Shown piece after piece: positions 10,701 to 19,273 of a DNA stretch of 64,000 nt. How positions within the stretch are numbered: position 1 is the stretch's first letter; every line of letters begins with the position of its first letter. The notes beneath the pieces were generated by a model, which saw only the letters and a list, made by a program, of their open reading frames with translations, had not been told where the DNA came from and ran no database searches. The position numbers were made by a program, and so were the translations under genes. Source of the DNA: CAIOZA01 sp964464375 (GTDB taxonomy: Bacteria > Bacteroidota > Ignavibacteria > Kapaibacteriales > UBA2268); contig CAYXFU010000001.1 of NCBI GenBank assembly GCA_964464375.1, positions 176,408 through 240,407 of the forward strand, in the 5' to 3' direction.

Positions 10701-12092
10701 ACTAAAGTTTGGCGGAGTGTCCGCTTCCAAAGCATATTTTTCAATATCCTTAACATTAATTCCAAGGGATTCATTAGAAGCTTCTTCAATAAACGATCCT
10801 GTTCCGGCAGAACAAGCTTCGTTCATTGCATAATCCGCAGGAACCTTATTAACAATATATGTGTACTTGGCATCCTGACCACCAATTTCAAAAATTGTAT
10901 CTACTTCAGGATCGAAAAAAACAGCTGCTGTGGCATGAGCAACTATCTCGTTAATTATCCCATCAGTTAGTGCATGCAATCCGGCTATCTGTCTTCCTGA
11001 ACCAGTAGTACCAATACCAATAATTTTTATTTTTTCTGGAATTTGATTTAGCAATTGGGAATAGCAGTTTCTACTTGCCACGATTGGATTTCCAAAAGTA
11101 TAAAGATAAACTGAACCTAAAATTTTGTTATCATTGATTCTTACTATTACTGCTTTTGTGGTAGTTGAGCCTACATCCAAACCTAATACACATTCGTCAC
11201 CATCAACAGCCTTACCTCTTTCTAATTCCTTAAATATTACTTTATCTTTAAAATTCTTCAGAGGTGGATGAAATACAAAAGAACTTTCCTTTGTTTCAAG
11301 TATATCTTCAAAAGAAGAGAATGCAACAACTTTATTTTTTGATGCAAATATTGAGGCACCTAATGCTTCAAAGTATGTAGAATATTCAGAAATTACAATA
11401 TCGGGAATTTTTTCACTCAAATATTGCATCATCAATTTATTCTTAGTAACTCCCCCAGTTAGAAGAACTTTTCCAGATTTTACTTTCTTTAGTAATTCCT
11501 CTATTTTTTCAGCCATCATAGAAGCCAGCCCAGACGTTACTTCATCTTTAGGAACACCTTTATTCAGAGCATGTGTGCAATCAGACTTACAGAAAACAGA
11601 ACATCTCCCTGAGACTTTATATGGAATTGTATCGTTTGGTATTAAAGCAACTTTTGATATGGGTAAATCCATTCTGCTAATCTGTTGCATAAAGAATTCG
11701 CCTGTACCAGATGCACATTGATTTTTTGTTATTACATTTGATATTTTATGCTCTTCATCTAGCATATATACCATAAAGGTCTCACCACCAAGAGATGCAA
11801 TAGAAGAATAGCTTTCATTAGAGCTATTAAAATAACTAAAAGCATATTCGGTTGCTTCAGGTTCAGAAATTGAAGTCAGATTTACTAATTTTCTAAACTT
11901 CCTACCAGTTATAGCTGTAGGATATCTTTCCGGATTAAAAGCAATGAAGTTGTCGAGGAATGCTTTCTTCGGTTCTCCATTATGTTCTACTTTTAGTGTT
12001 TTATCAATTATCACATTACTATTCTCGTTTGTCAGTCTGACAAATGAAATAGTTGATGCACCCAGACAAACACCTATAAATTTATTTGGCAT
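7776..12092 (-). CDS. Large double-activase protein of the 2-hydroxyacyl-CoA dehydratase type (BadF/BadG + DUF2229 + HgdB-like)
   Basis: This single 1438-residue frame joins several parts of the 2-hydroxyacyl-CoA dehydratase activation machinery. Residues about 1-260 are a divergent BadF/BadG/BcrA/BcrD ATPase (NQCASGTGEFFMQ, SGRCSVFCKSDCTHALNKG, VLLTGGVTKNK). Residues about 302-565 are a more canonical copy (VLGLDVGSTTTKAVIV, IGTTGSGRQIAG, EIGGQDAKY, NEACSAGTGSFIEEAS, SDQCSAFINSDI), including the cysteines expected to hold a bridging 4Fe-4S cluster. A DUF2229-like region follows (Cys-rich CMGGKEKCDLRC, FGGACNKYY), and then an HgdB-like C-terminal half. The family is known as acyl-CoA dehydratase activase-related protein; its substrate is undefined. 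No separate dehydratase subunit genes are nearby. An ATP-driven electron-transfer role in the cytoplasm is inferred. Confidence 0.85.
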   Translation of the reverse strand: MPNKFIGVCLGASTISFVRLTNENSNVIIDKTLKVEHNGEPKKAFLDNFIAFNPERYPTAITGRKFRKLVNLTSISEPEATEYAFSYFNSSNESYSSIASLGGETFMVYMLDEEHKISNVITKNQCASGTGEFFMQQISRMDLPISKVALIPNDTIPYKVSGRCSVFCKSDCTHALNKGVPKDEVTSGLASMMAEKIEELLKKVKSGKVLLTGGVTKNKLMMQYLSEKIPDIVISEYSTYFEALGASIFASKNKVVAFSSFEDILETKESSFVFHPPLKNFKDKVIFKELERGKAVDGDECVLGLDVGSTTTKAVIVRINDNKILGSVYLYTFGNPIVASRNCYSQLLNQIPEKIKIIGIGTTGSGRQIAGLHALTDGIINEIVAHATAAVFFDPEVDTIFEIGGQDAKYTYIVNKVPADYAMNEACSAGTGSFIEEASNESLGINVKDIEKYALEADTPPNFSDQCSAFINSDIKTAQNENISRENILGGLVYSICLNYVNRVKGNRPIGNKVFMQGGVCYNKAIPIAMAALTGVQIIVPPEPGLMGAFGVALEVKEKIELKLMHRNDYDLLELSQREVNQKKTFTCMGGKEKCDLRCSINTIEVLGKNYPFGGACNKYYNLINQMQIDTDKFDYVKRRQQLMFGKYAPDYGINPDAKIVGLNQSFHTLTLYPLFYNFFSQLGFKVIMSDESDEKGMEYEMTSFCYPAQVSLCLFKNLLEKKTDYLFLPEIFEMHVEGEVNQRLDFNCTCVFVSGEPFYLKQAFKEDFTDRKILTPFLNFGNGWDKEESKFIEMGEELGVNSDECSKAYRTSVRMQEDFSKELFSMGKEFVEFLKENPEEMAIVLVGRPYNAFTEFANKGIPRKFASRGVYVIPYDMLNYTHESIDDNQYWESGKKILKVAPIIKNNNQLFATYISNYSCGPDSMLLTSFRSIMGSKPSLTLELDGHTADAGVNTRIDAALDIIRNYRKIYEKIDSRNEVPFFPAKIEFTETSAFFVTSEGEKLNLKDKSIDILIPSMGDLTAGLFAASLKSQGFNAIAMPEGNQDILKYGRANTSGKECLPLILCVGALVDYLENRWDGKQKVAFFIVQGAGNCRLGQYPVYMRELIKRKKLTNVTTLTLMNEDGFAGLGPNFAMRGIQAVLISDVLDDIRSGIMAHSVDPEKGVNIFNEGFSKLCYVMATKPDKIYYELKKFALDIKNRVRSRLPITEAKYIALCGEIYVRRDHFSHKWLNKHFAKHGFILKDAYISEWVFYVDYLLKQKLLEPDTSFTKKLERYIRVYYMRMAEYRIKRILAKTGYYKFSRTKIKPLIDHSKHVIPIEYKGEPGLTLGTALHETIEKYCGVINLGPFGCMPTRFTEAVSLPEMKIENKIEAGRLINPKYDLPEIFNRKMNLPFLTIETDGNVFPQLIEARLETFILQAEKVAKLMKEARMNGYL

Positions 12093-12122
12093 TGATTTTA
12101 TCTCTTGAGAATGATTTTGGGA

Positions 12123-12974
12123 TCAGCGAACTGCTTCCCATTCCTTAGATACTGATCGGTTAAACACCATGACAGAAATTGAATTAATCAACCATGAGAA
12201 TATTATTCTTAGATAGCCATAACGCCTGAATCTACGAGGCGATTCATACACTACAATATCTCTGGAAAATCCTATTTTGCCATGTTTTGCTATTCTACTG
12301 TAAAAATCAAAATCCTCACCGGCTGTTAACTGAGAATTGTATCCACCGGTTTTTTTAAAAATTCCAGCTTTTACTATCTGGCATTCTCCCCTACCCATGC
12401 CCATACCGAGAGAATTTAAGAGCTGAACGTAAGCATTGTGTATAGTATAGAAAAGTGTGTCTTTGAATATTTTTTGATCAGGGTGTACTGTTACTGTACA
12501 AGCTAAAGCATCAAACTTAGTAATTTTTGAATCAGAATTTAGCCAAGAAGATATTTTTAAGAAAAATAGGTCGATATTTTTAGGGACAGTATCGCCATTA
12601 ATAAACACCAAAATATCACCTTTTGCAATTTCTGCACCCTTATTCCTGCCTTCAGCTATTGTCTGCCTTCTTTTTTCTTTATGAACAGTAATTTTATCTG
12701 CATATTTCATTGCAATTTCTACAGTTGAATCTGTGCTACCTCCATCGCTAATGATTAACTCAACATTATATTTATTCAATATATTCCTTGTATAAATCTT
12801 TAGAGTCTCTTCAAGTATCTTTTCTTCCATATATACCGGAATAATCAATGAAATAAGTGGTTCCACTGTTTTAGAATTATCAATGATTAATGGCATAACA
12901 GAATTTTTGGAATGACCATTTCCATTTTTGAAAACTATAGATTTTTGAAGTATATTTTGGTTTGGTTGTGACAA
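12123..12974 (-). CDS. Family 2 glycosyltransferase
   Basis: This 283-residue GT-A glycosyltransferase opens with a low-complexity leader of about 35 residues. The GT2 core follows: LISLIIPVYMEEKILEETLK, IISDGGSTDSTVEIAMKY, a nucleotide-binding INGDTVP acidic motif and TAGEDFDFYSRI, with ED as the likely catalytic base. The C-terminal end has a hydrophobic segment (LRIIFSWLINSISVMVF), suggesting membrane association. It starts the minus-strand run leading into the activase gene, 30 bases upstream of that gene. Donor and acceptor cannot be deduced; a role in surface glycan synthesis is likely. Confidence 0.87.
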   Translation of the reverse strand: MSQPNQNILQKSIVFKNGNGHSKNSVMPLIIDNSKTVEPLISLIIPVYMEEKILEETLKIYTRNILNKYNVELIISDGGSTDSTVEIAMKYADKITVHKEKRRQTIAEGRNKGAEIAKGDILVFINGDTVPKNIDLFFLKISSWLNSDSKITKFDALACTVTVHPDQKIFKDTLFYTIHNAYVQLLNSLGMGMGRGECQIVKAGIFKKTGGYNSQLTAGEDFDFYSRIAKHGKIGFSRDIVVYESPRRFRRYGYLRIIFSWLINSISVMVFNRSVSKEWEAVR

Positions 12975-13074
12975 TTATTGAGCACGGTTATATTTATAAA
13001 AAATAAAATTAACATAAATCATTGAAAAAAAGAAAAAATAAATGGTTATTTTTCATCCAATCTATAAATAACTA

Positions 13075-14175
13075 TTAAAACCTTATATTCCCTATTTTAA
13101 TAGGAAAAGGAAATGTAAGATAAAATCTCGTGGTTCTTCCAATCTCCAAAGTCGGTGCAGGTAGAAATCTGAATAGATTTAAACTTTGTTTTAACCAATT
13201 CCAAAAAGCTCCATCATCGGGTAACAATTTGACGAGATTATAGTCTAGTCCTATCAATAAAGTTCTGTTTCCCCATGCATCACGCGAAACAGGCTCTGAA
13301 ACTACAGGATCACAAGGTAAATTCTTAAAACATGGAGTACACAAACTATAAACTGCATAACCTACACTTAATTCAAGAAAATCAGGCCAATAATTCTCAA
13401 TACTCTTTGGTAATAAATTATGGACATTAATAGACATCCAAAATGTTTGAGCACTATAATCATCAATAAATGATTCAGCTTCCCTGCGGTTTTTTTCACC
13501 AATCCAACTTGGTTTAACGTACATAAATTTTGGTTGAAAATTCTGAAGCACAGGAATATAATGTTGAGCTACAAAGAAAGCAGAACCAGCGAAATCTGCA
13601 TACCAGTCCGAAGGTGAAAAACCGAAATCCTTGCTATATCCATCTAAAACTTCAACATAAGATGTATATAATAAGCCAAGTGTCCCACCTAATACATGTG
13701 ATAAATCGTACCCGAATCCTGTTGACATAAAAACCTGAGACATAAAGTATGATGGCATATAAGCACCATAAAAATGACCAAATTTATCTGCGCCTAATGA
13801 GTATTTATAGTCTTCTGCGATATTAAATTTGGGTGAAACATTTTTCCAAATAGTATTTTGCTGCATTTCATGTTGGACAACAAATAATCCAGTTAAAGCA
13901 GCACCAAAAATCGTAGCAGAAACTGGCTTGATTTTTGTGGTACTTAATGGTAAGGAGCCGTCAATTAAGCAACGACGAGTATCAGCAAACATAAACTCAT
14001 TTTTTGATATTTGATAGATGCTGTCTGGTTCTGAGGAAACTTTATTTTCACGGATTTGTACCGGATTATTGAGAGTTTGTGGAATTGAATCTTTTGTTAA
14101 CTCAATCGTATCAATAGCAAAAAGATAATTTATGCAAGAAGCGAAGAGTATTATATATAGATTGTATTGTTTCAT
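13075..14175 (-). CDS. DUF2279/YfiM-like exported protein
   Basis: This 366-residue protein begins with a signal peptide (MKQYNLYIILFASCINYLFA). Its central part carries a pattern I recognise from the DUF2279 (YfiM) family: DKFGHFYGAYMPSYF, a Gly-rich hydrophobic stretch, EVLDGYSKDFGFSPSD and WYADFAGSAFF. The C-terminal third is rich in aromatic and alternating hydrophobic residues and ends FRFLPAPTLEIGRTTRF ... IKIGNIRF, compatible with an outer-membrane or periplasmic location. The family has no established function. The start is 139 bases from the divergently transcribed rodZ-like gene. Confidence 0.65.
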   Translation of the reverse strand: MKQYNLYIILFASCINYLFAIDTIELTKDSIPQTLNNPVQIRENKVSSEPDSIYQISKNEFMFADTRRCLIDGSLPLSTTKIKPVSATIFGAALTGLFVVQHEMQQNTIWKNVSPKFNIAEDYKYSLGADKFGHFYGAYMPSYFMSQVFMSTGFGYDLSHVLGGTLGLLYTSYVEVLDGYSKDFGFSPSDWYADFAGSAFFVAQHYIPVLQNFQPKFMYVKPSWIGEKNRREAESFIDDYSAQTFWMSINVHNLLPKSIENYWPDFLELSVGYAVYSLCTPCFKNLPCDPVVSEPVSRDAWGNRTLLIGLDYNLVKLLPDDGAFWNWLKQSLNLFRFLPAPTLEIGRTTRFYLTFPFPIKIGNIRF

Positions 14176-14314
14176 AAAGTATAATAGCTAATTAAAGAAG
14201 TACAAAAATAAAAGAAATATGTGTATGATCGATAAATTTTATATAAATTTAGAAATAAAAGAAATAAGTTTGTATTTGGATAACGAATAAGTCTATGAAA
14301 ATTAAAAGGAATAG

Positions 14315-15244
14315 ATGGAAGAATTTGCTGTAAAACTTATACATTACCGTGAGAGTTTGAATCTAACCATTCAACAGGTAAGTGAAAAGACTAAGATCAG
14401 GCCCCATATTTTGCTGGAGCTTGAGAATGGTCATTTTACATTTTTACCGGCAGTCTATATTATTTCATTTATAAAAACTTACGCTACTTTTCTCAAAATA
14501 CCTGAAGATGAGATTGAATATCTCATCGAATCTCTCAAATCTCAATCAAATATTAAAAAGCCTGCTCAATATCAAGCAATTAATGTTGATATCAAAAGCA
14601 CGTTAAATGAGTATCAGCCTTCAACGACTTCTATTACACCAAAAATAATCGGATCTTTAAAGAATTCTAATATTATTAACTATTTGATTTATTCTGCACT
14701 TGGTTTGACAATTGTTGCTCTTATTTACATAACATTCTTCATGGATGGAAGCGAAAAGCGTAAATTTTCCGGCGAGAAGGAAACTCCGGGTCCTGATACA
14801 GCTGTTATAAAAAATCAGGGAAAATCTGTTGATATGAATCTCAATTCTCAGGATAGTTTTCTTCTTGAGGCTGTTGGTAAAGATACCGCCTGGATAAGGA
14901 TAATCATTGATGGTCAAAAGATGGATCAATTCACCATATATCCTGAAATGGAAAAGAAATGGTCTGCAAAAGAGTATTTCCTTTTATCAATTGGAAATGA
15001 AGGTGCTGTTATTTTCAAGAGGAATGGTGTCCAGTTACCGCAGTTTGGAACAAAAGGTACAATTATCAGAAACATAAAAATAACAAGAGAGAAAACAGAT
15101 ATTCCTTCATCTCCTTGGTCCGGTAAACCTGATTCAACTTATATAAGAAAGCCAAGAGTTAAAAAAGTTGAAGAAAAAAAACCGATTATGAGATTAATTG
15201 ATCCTTCACCTATCAACAATCAAAAACCAAAAATTAAGAATTGA
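14315..15244 (+). CDS. RodZ-like helix-turn-helix membrane protein
   Basis: This 309-residue protein has the RodZ plan: a cytoplasmic N-terminal HTH of the HTH_25 type (residues 1-70, LIHYRESLNLTIQQVSEKTK, IRPHILLELENGHF, PAVYIISFIKTYATFL), a linker, one membrane segment around 125-145 (YLIYSALGLTIVALIYITFF) and a DUF4115-like periplasmic domain (FLLEAVGKDTAWIRIIIDG ... FKRNGVQLPQFGTKG). RodZ proteins link MreB filaments to the elongation machinery and set rod shape. The C-terminal tail of about 50 residues is basic and Pro-rich. A TAAGTTTG -7-like element lies at 14265-14272. The gene converges on kdsD with a four-base gap. Confidence 0.85.
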   Translation: MEEFAVKLIHYRESLNLTIQQVSEKTKIRPHILLELENGHFTFLPAVYIISFIKTYATFLKIPEDEIEYLIESLKSQSNIKKPAQYQAINVDIKSTLNEYQPSTTSITPKIIGSLKNSNIINYLIYSALGLTIVALIYITFFMDGSEKRKFSGEKETPGPDTAVIKNQGKSVDMNLNSQDSFLLEAVGKDTAWIRIIIDGQKMDQFTIYPEMEKKWSAKEYFLLSIGNEGAVIFKRNGVQLPQFGTKGTIIRNIKITREKTDIPSSPWSGKPDSTYIRKPRVKKVEEKKPIMRLIDPSPINNQKPKIKN

Positions 15245-15248
15245 GTAG

Positions 15249-16220
15249 TTAAATTCCTGATTTCACAATATCATGAATTCTTATAACTCCAATAACTTTA
15301 TTATTAGTATCCACTACCGGCAAAACGCTTATTTGACTTTTCCTATTTTCCATCAATCCCAGAGCATCACCTAAAAGCATATCAGGCGTTGCAGTTATTG
15401 GATTTGTTGTCATTACTTCTGATGCCAAAACTCCACGAATATCATCTATCTTTTGGAGTACTCTGCGTACATCTCCATCAGTAATAATTCCCTTCAACTC
15501 ATTATTAGCATTCACGATGCAAACACATCCAAGTGATTTATTTGTAGTTTCGATTATTGCTTCTCTGAAAGATGATGTCTCATTGACTAAAGGTAGTTGC
15601 TCATAAGTATGCATAACTTCCTTTACTTCAAGTGTAATATTTCTACCAATTTGCCCTAATGGGTGTTGTTTAGAAAAATCCTGGATTGTGATATCATTCA
15701 AGATCATAACACAAGTTGCTAAGGCATCACCTATCGCAAGAGCAACTAAGGCACTTGACATTGGTGCAGTATTGAGTGGACATCCTTCTTGTTCAACATA
15801 AGCATTGATTGTATAATCTGCATTGTGAGCGAGAAAAGAATCAGTATTACCGGTTATTGCGATTGTTAATGCGCCTCTGCCTTTAACATAGGGCATCATT
15901 TCTATTATTTCCTGTGTCGATCCACTTTTAGATAAAAGTATTACTACATCGCCTTTTTCAATCATTCCGAGATCACCATGCATAGCATCGACAGGATGCA
16001 TGAAAAAGGATGGCTTACCAATTGAAGCGAATGTTGCGGCTATCTTACGTCCAATTAGCCCTGATTTCCCAACACCCGACACAATGAGTTTATTATTTGA
16101 AGCTAAAAGTCTGACAATTTCGGGAAAATCAGAATTTAAATTATTCTTAATCAGATTTAATGATTCAATCTCTACATTTAATAACTTTTTAGCTTCAATT
16201 AAGACTTGATCGTCGTTCAT
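15249..16220 (-). CDS. kdsD: Arabinose-5-phosphate isomerase, KdsD/KpsF/GutQ family
   Basis: This enzyme interconverts ribulose-5-phosphate and arabinose-5-phosphate, the precursor of Kdo in the inner core of lipopolysaccharide. The 323 residues match the family length. The SIS domain is at about 35-170 (VSGVGKSGLIGRKIAATFAS, HPVDAMHGDLGMI, LLSKSGSTQEI, LNTAPMSSALVALAIGDALA). Two CBS domains follow (IIETTNKSLGCVCIV, IITDGDVRRVLQ; MENRKSQISVLPVVD, GVIRIHDIV). It complements the lpx genes at 55-62 kb. It is divergent from the surface-protein gene across a 396-base gap. Confidence 0.93.
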   Translation of the reverse strand: MNDDQVLIEAKKLLNVEIESLNLIKNNLNSDFPEIVRLLASNNKLIVSGVGKSGLIGRKIAATFASIGKPSFFMHPVDAMHGDLGMIEKGDVVILLSKSGSTQEIIEMMPYVKGRGALTIAITGNTDSFLAHNADYTINAYVEQEGCPLNTAPMSSALVALAIGDALATCVMILNDITIQDFSKQHPLGQIGRNITLEVKEVMHTYEQLPLVNETSSFREAIIETTNKSLGCVCIVNANNELKGIITDGDVRRVLQKIDDIRGVLASEVMTTNPITATPDMLLGDALGLMENRKSQISVLPVVDTNNKVIGVIRIHDIVKSGI

Positions 16221-16388
16221 TACTGTAACCTAAAATTAGTATAATTATTTAATTATTTTCAAAAAGATATAGTGAAGCTACTTTTTGAACTTCCACTAAA
16301 TTTAAAAATAAACAATTAATTTTAAATTACATATTCAATGAAAATATTCTATACTAAAATTTCTACGATTTTGCTTCAAATTCCAATA

Positions 16389-16410
16389 AGTGTGTAAATT
16401 TTTACACACT
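16389..16410. promoter_or_regulatory. 22-bp palindrome, possible operator
   Basis: AGTGTGTAAA-TT-TTTACACACT is a perfect inverted repeat (10-base arms, 2-base centre) in the gap between kdsD and the C-type lectin gene. No T-tract follows, so it does not look like a terminator. The arm length fits a dimeric repressor site, but the cognate regulator is unknown. The rest of the 16221-16616 gap holds the 28-bp repeat and a -7-like box TATTTTTG at 16580-16587. Confidence 0.4.
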
Positions 16411-16522
16411 ATGAAGAAGATTGCACAGGTTGAAAAAAAAATGTGCAAAATAAATGACATTGTGAAAAAATAATTACAGTTAAATCAATATATAAAATCA
16501 AATATTTGTTAAGTTAATATTG

Positions 16523-16550
16523 TGTGATATCTTTTATTTTTAAATAACTT
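16523..16550 (+). repeat. 28-bp direct repeat, left copy
   Basis: The 28 bases starting TGTGATATC and ending AAATAACTT are identical to 19857-19884. This copy sits just before the promoter region of the C-type lectin gene. Confidence 0.9.
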
Positions 16551-16616
16551 CGTTGTTGAAATAGAATGATAATTTATATTATTTTTGGATTTTAATAATA
16601 ATTTAGGAGTGTTTGT

Positions 16617-19112
16617 ATGAATTTAATGAAACTAAAGAAATTACGGTTTTATTTATGCTTTAATTTACTTTTCGTAAGCTTAGCTTTTAATATAAAAGCA
16701 GACTATTCTTTTTCTTCAAATGGAAAAAGTTATGAAATCATTACTACAAGATATTCTTGGACAAACGCGGCATCAAATGCTACAACTAAAGGTGGATATC
16801 TTGTTCATATTGACAGTCAAACAGAACAAAATACAATATATGACGCAATAGTGAATGGCGCAAATATCAGTTCAACTTATGTTTCAATTACTGATGGCGG
16901 AGGTATTGCTTATATTTGGATAGGTGCAAATGACAAACAATCTGAAGGTACATGGAACTGGGATGGAAACAATGATGGAACCGGAGATAATTTCTGGAAT
17001 GGTCAAGGAGAAGCAGGTGATGGTCAAGGCTCAGTTGTAAGCGGGAAATTCCATAATTGGGGTGGCAAATCTCAAAATACATTTCCAAATGAACCAGATA
17101 ATTATAATAGTACACAAGATGCATCAGCTATAGCATTGGCAGCCTGGCCATATGGTACAGCAGGAGAATGGAATGATATCAATGAAACAAATCAACTTTA
17201 TTTTATTATAGAATATGATTATTCCGGAAAACCCGGCAAAGCATCAATTCCAACGGGGACAGTAACTTTATGTCAGAATTCCTCTGACACTCAATACTCA
17301 ACAAGCGTGGTTTCTGAGGCTGTTTCTTATATATGGTCTTTGTCACCGACATCTGCTGGAGTTATTAACGGATCAGGAACAACAATAACTGTTGACTGGA
17401 ATAAAGACTTTTCTGGTAATGCCGAATTAAGTGTAGCAGCAAAAAACCCTGTTGATACCGGCGATGCTTCTGACAAATTAGTTATTACCGTAAATCCAAG
17501 GCCAGTTAAATGCGATGTACCTAAAGGTCCAATAGAATTTTGTGAAAATCCTGAAAACACAACATATAGAATTGATGGAATTCCCGGGATTTCAGAATAT
17601 GTATGGACGATTAGTCCCACAAATGCAGGAGTAATTACAGGTACAACAACTGAGGCCACAGTTGACTGGACAAATAATTTTAGCTCAGATGTCAAAATTT
17701 CTGTTGCTGGGGTGAACGAGTGCGGTACCGGTGAGAAATCAACTGATCTTATTGTTAAAATAAAAAATAAGCCATTGTTACCAATTAAACCGACTGGACC
17801 AGAAAAAGTTGTTCAGAATTCTTATAATACTGTATATACAACAAAGGGATCGGCTTCTGCGAGTTCTTATAAATGGAAATTGTTACCCTCTAATTCAGGG
17901 ATAATTTCCGGGGATTCTATGTCAGCAACCGTCAATTGGGAAAACGATTTTGCAGGTGTTGCGAGTGTTTCTGTAATAGGAGTTAATCCCTGCGGTGAAA
18001 GTATTGAATCGGAATCATTAGAAATTGCTGTTTCAAACAAACCAGGAAAGCCAGATAAACCAACCGGTGATACATCACTTTGTCAGGGTACTGAAAAATC
18101 GATTTACTCTACTAATCGCGCAGAGGGTGCTATAAATTATAATTGGAAAATTATCCCAGCCAATTCAGCCGGAATCATAAGCGATTCAAATACTGTTGCA
18201 TTATTATGGAATAAAGATTTTGCTGGAGTAGTAGAGATTTCTGTTGCTAGTGTAGGGCCATTAGAATTAAGTGATTATTCTTTCATATTAAAAGTTAAGA
18301 TCAATTCAAAACCTGTAAAATCTGCAACTCCTCAGGGTCTAAAAAAGAATTGTAACAACTCAAATAATTGTGAGTATAAAACTACTGATAATGAAACATT
18401 CGAAAGTTATATCTGGAAACTTAGCCCTGATAATGCAGGGGTTATAACCGGAAATACCAGTAAAATACTTATTGACTGGACAGATACTTTTATTGGCAAA
18501 GCCAATCTTAGTGTAAAAGGTATTAATGAATGCGGCACTGGCGATGTTTCAAATAGTCTGGAAATAGATATTGTTTCAACCCCTTCAATTCCAAATAAAC
18601 CAACTGGAAAAACAAGCATTGGAAAAAGTTCAAGCAATATTGAGTATTCAACTTCTACTGTTGAATTTGCTGATTCTTATTCTTGGAAATTAATTCCTGA
18701 TAATGCTGGTCAAATTTCGGGTAACACAAATAAAGCAAAAGTAAATTTGAATACTGATTTTACAGGTAATGTACAAATATCGGTAAATGCTAAAAATTCT
18801 TGTGGAGAAAGCCAATTCTCTGAGATGTTACAAGTTTTAGTCTCTGATACAGCTCAAACTTCAGTAGAGAATTTCATTATTCAGGATAATTTAATTATAA
18901 TATATCCTAATCCGGTTTCTGAAATAATAAATATCGAATTAAATTCTTCGAATCCTGAAATAATAAATATTGAAATTTTTGATATTTTAGGTATTCCTAT
19001 AAAAATGATTAATTCGACGACAAACAATAATCAGATTAACATTGAACATTTGCCTGCTGGAATTTATTACGTCAAAATCGGCAGTATTATCAAGAAATTT
19101 GTGAAATTGTAA
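16617..19112 (+). CDS. Secreted C-type-lectin and PKD/Ig-like repeat protein with T9SS sorting domain
   Basis: This 831-residue exported protein has a signal peptide (LRFYLCFNLLFVSLAFNIKA) and an ATG preceded by TTAGGAG. Residues about 30-200 form a C-type lectin-like domain (SYEIITTRYSWTNAASNA, GGYLVHIDSQTEQN, YIWIGANDKQSEGTWNWDG, WGGKSQNTFPNEPDNYN, GEWNDI). Six repeats of about 85-90 residues follow; each has a Tyr-x-Trp core (YIWSLSPTSAGVINGSGT; YVWTISPTNAGVITG; YKWKLLPSNSGIISG; YNWKIIP; YIWKLSPDNAGVITG; YSWKLIPDNAGQISG), a D-F-G or D-F strand and a late NECGTG-type strand. They are PKD/Ig-like. The end is a type A sorting domain (IYPNPVSEIINIEL ... LPAGIYYVKIGSIIKKFVKL). Surface adhesion is inferred. 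Confidence 0.88.
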   Translation: MNLMKLKKLRFYLCFNLLFVSLAFNIKADYSFSSNGKSYEIITTRYSWTNAASNATTKGGYLVHIDSQTEQNTIYDAIVNGANISSTYVSITDGGGIAYIWIGANDKQSEGTWNWDGNNDGTGDNFWNGQGEAGDGQGSVVSGKFHNWGGKSQNTFPNEPDNYNSTQDASAIALAAWPYGTAGEWNDINETNQLYFIIEYDYSGKPGKASIPTGTVTLCQNSSDTQYSTSVVSEAVSYIWSLSPTSAGVINGSGTTITVDWNKDFSGNAELSVAAKNPVDTGDASDKLVITVNPRPVKCDVPKGPIEFCENPENTTYRIDGIPGISEYVWTISPTNAGVITGTTTEATVDWTNNFSSDVKISVAGVNECGTGEKSTDLIVKIKNKPLLPIKPTGPEKVVQNSYNTVYTTKGSASASSYKWKLLPSNSGIISGDSMSATVNWENDFAGVASVSVIGVNPCGESIESESLEIAVSNKPGKPDKPTGDTSLCQGTEKSIYSTNRAEGAINYNWKIIPANSAGIISDSNTVALLWNKDFAGVVEISVASVGPLELSDYSFILKVKINSKPVKSATPQGLKKNCNNSNNCEYKTTDNETFESYIWKLSPDNAGVITGNTSKILIDWTDTFIGKANLSVKGINECGTGDVSNSLEIDIVSTPSIPNKPTGKTSIGKSSSNIEYSTSTVEFADSYSWKLIPDNAGQISGNTNKAKVNLNTDFTGNVQISVNAKNSCGESQFSEMLQVLVSDTAQTSVENFIIQDNLIIIYPNPVSEIINIELNSSNPEIINIEIFDILGIPIKMINSTTNNNQINIEHLPAGIYYVKIGSIIKKFVKL

Positions 19113-19123
19113 ACATAAAAAAA

Positions 19124-19166
19124 ATTCATCCGATGATAATTCGTCACCGGATGAATGACTTTTTTT
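19124..19166 (+). terminator. Rho-independent terminator after the C-type lectin gene
   Basis: ATTCATCCGATG (19124-19135) pairs with CACCGGATGAAT (19145-19156) with one mismatch. A run of seven T follows at 19160-19166. Confidence 0.8.
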
Positions 19167-19273
19167 AAATTAATTCACTAAAATTATTTTACTATTTCCC
19201 TTTAAACTCAGAGCTCTGATGCTACATCTATAATAATGGAGTTAGTGGATATTTTTGATTTATAGCGAAACAA

